Made by a program: the position numbers and the translations under genes. This document shows, in pieces, positions 36,151 through 42,611 of a stretch of DNA of 42,611 nt; position 1 is the stretch's first letter, and every line of letters starts with the position of its first letter. The stretch comes from Flavobacteriales bacterium. GTDB taxonomy: Bacteria; Bacteroidota; Bacteroidia; Flavobacteriales_D; Sanyastnellaceae. The notes under the pieces were generated by a model, which ran no database searches, was not told where the DNA came from, and saw nothing but the letters and a program-made list of their open reading frames with translations. The stretch is taken from assembly GCA_027488055.1 (NCBI GenBank), contig JAIYCK010000287.1:1-42611 (forward strand), in the 5' to 3' direction.

Positions 36151-38580
36151 TTATTTTGTGATGCAATTGCCATTGCGCACCACGGTGAACAATACATATG
36201 GTCTTGTTTTATTGAGGTCAGGAAATTCTTTGAGTCTTACACCTTTGCCAAGGATCACGTCGTCGTCGCTGCGCTGAATGATTTGAAGTGTGTAAGGGTC
36301 GTAGTAGGTAATTTCATAGCTATTGCATTGGCCCATGTTGGCAATGGTAGGAGCGATGCTATAGCGATATGGAATGTCGATCCACGGCATAAATGAGATG
36401 CCATCTATTCCATCCTTGAATTTGCTTTCCCATTGCGTGAGTATGGATTTTGAATCCAAGGCATGAAATTCCTTTACGGGCAAATTGGCGGGGTTCCAGG
36501 TACGGTTCATAAGGATTCCGAAAGCACAATATTTACCTGATGTATTATTTTTCATATACACCACTTCCATTCGCCGTGAATTGGGTGCGCTGCTTCCACC
36601 CTCATTCCAATCCACTGACCATGTGGTGTCTTGGGCGAGATCGGTCATGGGGAAAATGATTTCGTGCATGAATCGATTGACCTGACCAAACATTTTCCAT
36701 CGCGGATGCTCATACATCATACCCCAAGCCATACCCGAGGTTGCATATCCACCAAAGGCATTGCACCAAAGGTCTTTTTCAAACCAGGCATCATCCGTAT
36801 TCTGGGCGATATCGTTGCCATTTTCACTATGCACTACAGGCTTAGTTACACCGGGATATCCAAGATACTTGCGTTTGCCATTTGTGGAGGCTAGCGGACA
36901 TTGCAGCCGGTACCATTCGCTCGAGAAGGCCTCATCGTGATTGGTCCATTTTTTCCATCGATCGAATGCCGTGTCATAAGAGCTGTGTGCAATAATGTCG
37001 ATGTGAGGTGAAATCTGCGCGATGTCGAAATAGGGATCATCGCAAGGAGGGATCTTGCCATACATCTCGTTCATCATAGCTGTGCCGGTATAGGAGCATG
37101 CTACCAAATGTGATTGTTGTAAATCTTCTTTGATGAAACGAGCCATTTGATCTGACCATTGACCCACATGATACCGTGTTTGGGCAGTGTGCATGTAGTC
37201 AAGGCTTTCCGGGAGTTGGTTGATGAGCCAGCCCCACCAATCATCGGGGTTGCTGGGATCTCCTTGGCGATGGCCCACGTTGTTTGCTTCACTGAGAAGT
37301 TCCAAATGTAAAATGGAAGAGGAATACCCGTAACGAGCAAAGAAATACCTCAACTTCTTTTTATAGTAAGATTTGGATTCCTCAGAAGAAAAGAAAGAAG
37401 CGGGTTCAGCGTCGCATTTAGTTTTGCTTCGTTCCGTATAATAGCAATATCCTGAATTGCCTTCGTTCCAACGGTCTAGATCTGTCCAGTCCCAAGCGGC
37501 GCTAAAAGAATGGGTGAACTGTGTGTGAAGGAGCATACACAATTCCACCTTGAGGTCCAGTGTATCGGCTTTGTCCAAGAGTTGATCCAGCTCCCAAGCC
37601 ATGAATTGACGGTCGTGGTAGTTGTTTAATTTTTCAAATTCAAAGTCGTATGAAATGGGCGTGAGGATGGTTCGAAAGGCATTGGCTCCAGCCGCTTTCA
37701 GTGCTTCCATTTCTTCCAGCATTTTGATGAATGAAGCAGGATGCTCTACTTTTTTTCGGACATCAGTTGAAGGAGATCTCCAGAAACCTTGGCGCCATTC
37801 ATTGCGAAGTCCACAACAGGGATCATCGTTTCCGTCGTTGTAACAAGTTGCACAGTCCTTGTTGCTCCAGCCATTCACATCTTCCGAAGTGCGCAACTCA
37901 CAGGTACAGAAATGTGCGGTAAGCAGGTTTTGACCCACAGGAAAAAACAATTTACCATCGCTCCATTGGTAGTATCGATGATTTGGCGATAACTCTAAAG
38001 AACCCTCTGTAGGCGCGTTTGAAGTCGCCAAGAACGCGAAAGCCTTAGACTCGAAACTGCCATATCCTTGTACGTTGGCGAAAAGTTTGACATAATGCCA
38101 ACCCGCTTGTTTGGCTGCATAACGGAACCGAAATGGATGCGGTGTGGCGATGTCTTTCCATGTCCATGCATTCACATCTCCTTGTGTTATTCTTTCCATG
38201 TGCTGATAGAAAAAACCATTGATGCGGATGGACTTGCTTGATTGCGGCGTCCATATTTCAGCCCAAACATCCACTTGGTCGGGATCGTATGGATTGAGTC
38301 CGTTTTTACCGCCACCATTTTTTCGAAAGAAATCGGAGATGGCCATCATTGTTTTTTCATTCAAGCTCATGCTCCATTCGGTTTTCTCGTACATGCGCAC
38401 CTCAAATGTTTGAGGTTCATGCCAATGGCCATCGACAGGCTCCCCTTGAATAGTCCTGATTTGTGCAGGGTGCACTTTATCTGCATCGGGACATGGAGGC
38501 AGACCCAAGGGGTTTTGAGCCGCAGCATGCAGCGTGAGTATAAATTGGAGGAGCGCAAATACAGCTTGTTTGAATCTCAT
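36151..38580 (-). CDS. Secreted DUF5060-type, glycoside hydrolase-like protein
   Basis: A secreted protein of 809 residues. I chose the ATG at 38580 because MRFKQAVFALLQFILTLHAAAQ is a good signal peptide. The N-terminal beta domain resembles DUF5060 (about 50-200; FEVRMYEKTEWSMSLN, GWHYVKLFAN). A TIM-barrel region follows with candidate catalytic glutamates E431 (LHLELLSEANN) and E586 (KPVVHSENGND), spaced as in clan GH-A. The remaining C-terminal part is a beta domain with no T9SS sorting signature, so it is probably periplasmic. The glycan substrate is unknown. Cysteines cluster in the segment about 235-275 (CTCELR, CATCYND, CCG). The start is 74 bp from the divergent uvrC. Confidence 0.8.
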   Translation of the reverse strand: MRFKQAVFALLQFILTLHAAAQNPLGLPPCPDADKVHPAQIRTIQGEPVDGHWHEPQTFEVRMYEKTEWSMSLNEKTMMAISDFFRKNGGGKNGLNPYDPDQVDVWAEIWTPQSSKSIRINGFFYQHMERITQGDVNAWTWKDIATPHPFRFRYAAKQAGWHYVKLFANVQGYGSFESKAFAFLATSNAPTEGSLELSPNHRYYQWSDGKLFFPVGQNLLTAHFCTCELRTSEDVNGWSNKDCATCYNDGNDDPCCGLRNEWRQGFWRSPSTDVRKKVEHPASFIKMLEEMEALKAAGANAFRTILTPISYDFEFEKLNNYHDRQFMAWELDQLLDKADTLDLKVELCMLLHTQFTHSFSAAWDWTDLDRWNEGNSGYCYYTERSKTKCDAEPASFFSSEESKSYYKKKLRYFFARYGYSSSILHLELLSEANNVGHRQGDPSNPDDWWGWLINQLPESLDYMHTAQTRYHVGQWSDQMARFIKEDLQQSHLVACSYTGTAMMNEMYGKIPPCDDPYFDIAQISPHIDIIAHSSYDTAFDRWKKWTNHDEAFSSEWYRLQCPLASTNGKRKYLGYPGVTKPVVHSENGNDIAQNTDDAWFEKDLWCNAFGGYATSGMAWGMMYEHPRWKMFGQVNRFMHEIIFPMTDLAQDTTWSVDWNEGGSSAPNSRRMEVVYMKNNTSGKYCAFGILMNRTWNPANLPVKEFHALDSKSILTQWESKFKDGIDGISFMPWIDIPYRYSIAPTIANMGQCNSYEITYYDPYTLQIIQRSDDDVILGKGVRLKEFPDLNKTRPYVLFTVVRNGNCITK

Positions 38581-38654
38581 GGGTGCAGGGCATTGATGCA
38601 TTCAAAAATAATTCAATTGGTTGCGCGAGTTGACGCTTATGCTGTCATTTTTAT

Positions 38655-40484
38655 ATGATTCGGTTTAGTTTTGTGGTCTTGAAGGAACGCTCCGCTCATA
38701 TTGATCAAATTCTCAAGCGACTCGACCATAAACCGGGCGTCTATCAATATTATGACGAGCACGGTCAGATTCTATATATCGGCAAGGCCAAGAGCCTTAA
38801 GAATAGAGTGACCAGCTATTTCAATACCAATTCACATGAAAGTGGAAAGACTCGGATTTTGGTGCGCAAAATTGCCGATATTAAAACCATTGTCGTCGAG
38901 ACCGAATTGGATGCGCTGCTGCTGGAGAATTCACTCATAAAGAAGTATAAACCAAGGTACAATATCAATCTAAAAGATGATAAGACCTATCCGAGCATTG
39001 TGATTGTGAAGGAGCCCTTTCCACGCGTTTTTCCTACTCGCCAGCGAGAACACAAGAACAGCGAGTATTTTGGACCGTATGCTTCAGGCAAAATGATGCA
39101 CGCTGTTTTGGACTTGATCAAAAAGTTGTATCCCATACGGACATGCACCTTGCCGCTGTCGTCCAAAAATATTGAAGCGGGGAAGTTCAAGGTATGTTTG
39201 GAATATCATTTGGGCAATTGTTTGGGCCCTTGCGCTGGCAAACAAACTGAGGAATCATATGCATCAAGTATTCAAGGCATTCGGGATATTCTCAAAGGAA
39301 ATTATTCCGATTTGATTCGAGGGTACAAGAGACTGATGAATGATTGCGCGGCGCGATATGCGTTTGAAGAGGCTCAACAATATAAGACCCGCATCGATAC
39401 CTTGGAGCTCTTTCAAGCGCGCAGTACCATAGTGACTGCTGACATTCATAATGTGGATGTCTTTTCGTTGGTGAGCGATGCCAACGGCGGTTATGTCAAT
39501 TACATGAAGGTCAACAATGGAGTAATTGTGCAGAGCTACAGCACGGAGATCAAAAAGAAAATGGATGAGAGCGAAGAGGAGATGCTGACGTTCGCGGTCA
39601 TTCAAATAAGAGATATTTTTCATAGCACCAGTGATTTCATACTGGTTTCTCACGCATTGGATCTGCAATTAGAAGGTATTGATATTCATCTACCGCAGCG
39701 CGGAGACAAACGCAAGTTGATCGATCTTTCCCTGAAGAATAGCACTCAGTATATGCTTGATGCGCAGAAGCAAATTGAGTTGGTGGATCCAGAGCGGCAC
39801 ACCAATAGGATATTGCAAACGGTACAAAAAGACCTCCGACTTCAAACGCTGCCGGTCCACATCGAGTGTTTTGATAACAGTAACATTCAAGGAGCGCATG
39901 CAGTGAGTGCATGCGTGGTATTCAAGCAGGCGCGCCCCAGCAAGGCGGATTATCGCATCTTCAATCCTAAGACAGTTGAAGGGCCGAATGATTTCGACAC
40001 CATGAAGGAGGTGGTGTACCGCCGATACAAGCGGCTGCAAGAAGAGGGCGAGTCTTTGCCCCAATTGATCATTATTGACGGAGGCAAAGGCCAGTTGAGT
40101 GCGGCGCTTGAGAGTTTGGATGTATTGGGTTTGCGGGGAAAAATTGCCATCATTGGAATTGCCAAGAAGTTGGAAGAAATATATTTTCCAGGCGATTCGT
40201 TGCCCATTTATTTGGACAAGCGCAGCGAGACCCTCAAGCTCATACAGCAGCTGCGCGATGAGGCCCATCGTTTCGGAATCACGCGTCACCGCAATAAACG
40301 CAGCAAAGATGCCTTGCGCTCAGAGCTCACAGAGATCAAAGGCGTTGGAAATCATACTACTCAAACCTTGTTGGTTCATTTTGGGTCAGTGCATGCTATA
40401 AAGGAAGCGAGTTTGGAGGAGCTCGAAAAGGCTGTGAATAATCGCGCTGCGGGTATTGTGTATCGTTATTTTCATGGCCAATAA
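38655..40484 (+). CDS. uvrC: Excinuclease ABC subunit C
   Basis: Dual-incision nuclease of nucleotide excision repair; 609 residues, full length. The GIY-YIG domain shows GVY (28-30) and YIG (41-43) before KAKSLKNRV. Further on are the four-cysteine-like segment (CTLPL, CLEYHLGNCLGPCAG), the UVR motif (YAFEEAQQYKTRIDTLELF), the RNase H-like C-terminal nuclease domain (IECFDNSNIQGAHAVSACVVF, IIDGGKGQLSAA) and a terminal helix-hairpin-helix (LTEIKGVGNHTTQTLLVHFGS). The start could be a few codons later (GTG or TTG before KERS), since the first ten residues are not conserved in the family. Confidence 0.97.
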   Translation: MIRFSFVVLKERSAHIDQILKRLDHKPGVYQYYDEHGQILYIGKAKSLKNRVTSYFNTNSHESGKTRILVRKIADIKTIVVETELDALLLENSLIKKYKPRYNINLKDDKTYPSIVIVKEPFPRVFPTRQREHKNSEYFGPYASGKMMHAVLDLIKKLYPIRTCTLPLSSKNIEAGKFKVCLEYHLGNCLGPCAGKQTEESYASSIQGIRDILKGNYSDLIRGYKRLMNDCAARYAFEEAQQYKTRIDTLELFQARSTIVTADIHNVDVFSLVSDANGGYVNYMKVNNGVIVQSYSTEIKKKMDESEEEMLTFAVIQIRDIFHSTSDFILVSHALDLQLEGIDIHLPQRGDKRKLIDLSLKNSTQYMLDAQKQIELVDPERHTNRILQTVQKDLRLQTLPVHIECFDNSNIQGAHAVSACVVFKQARPSKADYRIFNPKTVEGPNDFDTMKEVVYRRYKRLQEEGESLPQLIIIDGGKGQLSAALESLDVLGLRGKIAIIGIAKKLEEIYFPGDSLPIYLDKRSETLKLIQQLRDEAHRFGITRHRNKRSKDALRSELTEIKGVGNHTTQTLLVHFGSVHAIKEASLEELEKAVNNRAAGIVYRYFHGQ

Positions 40485-40509
40485 AAGGGCTTTACGAATG
40501 TGATAAATC

Positions 40510-40540
40510 TTTGATATTAACCCGCACTCCAATATCTTTA
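40510..40540 (+). promoter_or_regulatory. Bacteroidota promoter of the GT-B/cytidylyltransferase operon
   Basis: TTTG (40510-40513), exactly 19 bp, then TATCTTTA (40533-40540; seven of eight matches to TAnnTTTG). The ATG at 40554 is 13 bp downstream. Confidence 0.65.
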
Positions 40541-40553
40541 CCCGCACAAGCTT

Positions 40554-41651
40554 ATGTCCAACGATTCAACGCAACACCGCTGTAAAGTATACCTTTCGGA
40601 TGAAGGGTTTGGGCATATCGTTCGTCAGCGCGCTGTAGTGGAGGAGCTTATGCGTGTGTTGCCAAGCACACAAGTCACGGTGCAAACAAGCGTGCAGGCG
40701 GAAACAGCGCAACGGTACATCGAGTGCGATCATTTCATCCGTCGTTTTAATAATATTCTATGGGATAAGCAGCCCAATGGTTCCCCCGATTTGCCAGCGA
40801 TCACCAAACGATTTTCAAGCTATCTCGAGACTTCGAATGATTATATCAAATCGGAATTGAGTGAATATGATTACGATTTTACAATCACCGATTTTGTGTA
40901 TGAGGCCTTTGAAGTGGCGGCATTAAAGCGAGTTCCTGCTTTTGGCATAGCACATTTTACGTGGGATTGGTTTTTTTGTAAACTATATCCACCGCCATTG
41001 CATATAGCTGTGGTGCGTCATTTTATGAAATTGGCGGAGCAAGCTACGAGGCTCTATTTTCCGCCATTCACTCCCGAAGAAATTTTACATTATCACAAAG
41101 GTAGAGCCAAGGAAGTACCGTTGATTTTGCGTCAGAGTATGTCGCCCAAAAAGCTATATGATGACAATCGTTTCAAAGTGTTGATCATGGACAGCGGTGC
41201 TGGAGTGCTTGCTGAGTCCATTCGCAAAGCCTTGCACACCGTCAAGGATTTAAGCGATTATACATTTTATGTATCGCAAAAATTGTACACCCAACAAGAC
41301 AATGTAAAAGCCATACCCACCGAAGAATTGATGGTGGACTATGTGGCTGATATGGATTTGGTCATAGGTCGCGCGGGATTCAATACCATCAGTGAATGTG
41401 TAGGGTTGCGCACTCCTATGTTGCTCATTGGTGAAGCAATGAATCCAGAGATGAATGAAAATATTTTGATGCTTAAACGGCAACATTTGGGCTCCTTCAT
41501 TTCTATGGACACCTTTGAGCGAGGATTAGACAAGTATTTACCTGCTTTCATTAAGCATGAGTATGCTTTTATCAAGGCAGAAATGCAACAACACGAGATA
41601 GCGACCAATGGCGCCGAGGTCATTGTGCAAGATATTTTAAATCATCTATGA
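40554..41651 (+). CDS. GT-B-fold glycosyltransferase-like protein
   Basis: A 365-residue protein. The N-terminal SDEGFGHIVRQRAVVEELM (15-33) resembles the glycine-rich acceptor-side loop of MurG-like enzymes and the N-terminal half of arabinokinase-type proteins. The C-terminal DLVIGRAGFNTISECVGLRTPMLLIGEAMNPEMNEN (from about 267) resembles the donor-binding helix of nucleotide-sugar transferases or hydrolases such as PseG. No membrane helix is seen. Its stop overlaps the next start (ATGA at 41648), so it is translationally coupled to a CMP-sugar synthetase-like gene. That points to acidic-sugar chemistry, for example a nonulosonic acid, but the substrate is inference. Confidence 0.72.
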   Translation: MSNDSTQHRCKVYLSDEGFGHIVRQRAVVEELMRVLPSTQVTVQTSVQAETAQRYIECDHFIRRFNNILWDKQPNGSPDLPAITKRFSSYLETSNDYIKSELSEYDYDFTITDFVYEAFEVAALKRVPAFGIAHFTWDWFFCKLYPPPLHIAVVRHFMKLAEQATRLYFPPFTPEEILHYHKGRAKEVPLILRQSMSPKKLYDDNRFKVLIMDSGAGVLAESIRKALHTVKDLSDYTFYVSQKLYTQQDNVKAIPTEELMVDYVADMDLVIGRAGFNTISECVGLRTPMLLIGEAMNPEMNENILMLKRQHLGSFISMDTFERGLDKYLPAFIKHEYAFIKAEMQQHEIATNGAEVIVQDILNHL

Positions 41652-42202
41652 GAACCATTGCGATTATTCCAGCGCGGGGAGGGAGCAAGCGATTGCCCAA
41701 AAAAAATATTTTCCCTTGGCATAACAAGCCATTGATGGCATATACCATCGAAGTCTGCCAAGCGTGCCCTTTTATTGATGCGGTGTATGTAAGCAGCGAC
41801 GATGAGGAGATATTAGCGGTGGCGCAGCAATATGGTGCCATACCATTAGCACGCCCTGCGCATTTGGCAGATGACCATGTGCCTAAAATTGTGGCAGTGC
41901 GTCAGGCTAGTGAAGACCCCGCGGTTGGTATCCTTGATCGAGATGATATCATCATTGTGGCGCAAGCGAACTCGCCAACAATGCAAGCCACACAATTGGA
42001 GCAAGCATGGCAAATGATGCAAGCACACCATCTTTGGGAAGTCATGAGCACAAGTGCTGATGGAGTGCAGAATGCCGCATTTAGACTGGTGCGACAACAT
42101 GCTTTATACAATACATTTTTAAGCGCTCATTGCGGTTTTATAGTAGCGGAGAATCCAGACATTCATACCTTGGAAGACTTAGAAGCATTGGACAAGAAAT
42201 AG
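41648..42202 (+). CDS. CMP-sugar synthetase-like cytidylyltransferase, short form
   Basis: A 184-residue member of the acylneuraminate cytidylyltransferase family, which activates sialic acid-like or KDO-like sugars with CTP. The nucleotide-binding motif IIPARGGSKRLPKKN (6-20), YVSSDDEEIL, and the substrate-loop analogue AQANSPTMQA are present, as is the terminal TLEDLEAL segment. The family is usually about 220-240 residues, and here the region between these that normally forms the dimer arm is contracted. The stop codon is intact and no frameshift is evident. Coupled to the upstream GT-B gene by a 4-bp overlap and followed after 3 bp by folB. Confidence 0.85.
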   Translation: MRTIAIIPARGGSKRLPKKNIFPWHNKPLMAYTIEVCQACPFIDAVYVSSDDEEILAVAQQYGAIPLARPAHLADDHVPKIVAVRQASEDPAVGILDRDDIIIVAQANSPTMQATQLEQAWQMMQAHHLWEVMSTSADGVQNAAFRLVRQHALYNTFLSAHCGFIVAENPDIHTLEDLEALDKK

Positions 42203-42205
42203 AAA

Positions 42206-42556
42206 ATGATAAGTAGAATAAAATTAAATGGCGTCCATGCGCATGGTTTCCATGGTTGCTGGCCAGAAGAAGAAGTGGTAGGTGGTGCTTACATTATTGA
42301 CGTTGCAATTGACTACGATTTCACTGCCGCCGCACATGACGATGACTTGACCAAAACCATCGACTACGTCGCTATCAAGGAAATTATTTATAGCGAAATG
42401 GCAGTGCGTGCTAAGTTGATTGAGACGGTAGCTCACCGCACGCGAAATCGCATCATCCAATCGTTTCCAATGCAACGAGGCGTTTGGGTGAAGATCACCA
42501 AAGTAAATGCACCTATGGGAGGACATGTTGAGAATGTCAGCGTCGAAGTAGGTTAA
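42206..42556 (+). CDS. folB: Dihydroneopterin aldolase
   Basis: Folate-pathway enzyme converting dihydroneopterin to 6-hydroxymethyldihydropterin and glycolaldehyde; 116 residues. LNGVHAHGFHGCWPEE at the start carries E22. Y54 lies in IDYVAI, E73 in LIETVA and K99 in VKITKVNAPMGG; these match the conserved binding and catalytic positions of the family. It is 3 bp after the cytidylyltransferase gene, so it is likely cotranscribed from the promoter at 40510. Confidence 0.95.
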   Translation: MISRIKLNGVHAHGFHGCWPEEEVVGGAYIIDVAIDYDFTAAAHDDDLTKTIDYVAIKEIIYSEMAVRAKLIETVAHRTRNRIIQSFPMQRGVWVKITKVNAPMGGHVENVSVEVG

Positions 42557-42567
42557 TACATAGATCA

Positions 42568-42611
42568 ATGAACAAACAATTGCAATTGCGTTTTTTGGCT
42601 GAACCTGGCGA
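42568..42611 (+). CDS. Start of the next gene, possible acyl-CoA thioesterase (cut by window end)
   Basis: Fourteen full codons (MNKQLQLRFLAEPG) remain. The LRFLAEPGD opening resembles hotdog-fold acyl-CoA thioesterases, whose sequence often continues with VNFGGKVHGG. The call rests on this short stretch only. Confidence 0.4.
   Translation, partial: MNKQLQLRFLAEPG

Noticed and set aside
39690..40289. Minus-strand open frame of 199 codons inside uvrC
   Set aside because: It is antisense to the conserved RNase H-like domain of UvrC and has no signature.

Overview
The window is a piece of a Bacteroidota chromosome, probably from a Flavobacteriales-like lineage. Three large secreted proteins end in C-terminal domains of the type IX secretion system (T9SS) type A. 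A gingipain-family (C25) protease of the PorU2 kind sits among them. Promoter-like sites follow the Bacteroidota consensus (TTTG, about 19-21 bp, TAnnTTTG) and Shine-Dalgarno sites are mostly absent. I see no tRNA, rRNA, CRISPR array, insertion sequence or prophage gene. The exact genus cannot be fixed by reading alone.

Layout. Positions 70-3420 hold a dicarboxylate/amino-acid symporter, divergent from a multi-pass GT-C-like membrane protein. Positions 3504-7650 hold a LytTR response regulator, its likely partner (a beta-propeller sensor histidine kinase of the LytS type), and a small, extremely acidic lipoprotein with a duplicated Asp/Glu tract. Positions 7971-25971 are the cell-surface block: a 1246-residue Cys-rich T9SS cargo protein, a 1657-residue C25 protease, an 1144-residue T9SS cargo with four tandem sugar-binding-like repeats, and an M43-type metalloprotease T9SS cargo. 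RadA, kynureninase and a small lipoprotein are interspersed. Positions 26299-29681 and onward to 34754 are housekeeping: small membrane protein, frr, pyrH, gltX, glnS, fbp, a polyprenol-phosphate-mannose-synthase-like transferase and pyrC. Positions 34751-42611 hold a DUF4296-like lipoprotein, an NAD-dependent epimerase, a DUF5060/glycosidase-like secreted protein, uvrC, a GT-B-like protein overlapping a shortened CMP-sugar synthetase, folB, and the first codons of a probable thioesterase.

How the parts work together. The cargo proteins would cross the inner membrane by signal peptide and the outer membrane by T9SS, where PorU-type sortases cleave the C-terminal domain. The C25 protein here may be such an accessory sortase or a surface protease. 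The propeller kinase/LytTR pair is a plausible sensor of an extracellular cue, but its targets cannot be read from the window. The rest is core metabolism and translation.

I found no clear new multi-gene defence or mobile system. The most novel-looking material is the uncharacterised Cys-rich modules inside the 1246-residue cargo protein, the coupled GT-B/short cytidylyltransferase pair, and a lipoprotein gene whose start codon lies inside a 14-bp terminator stem.
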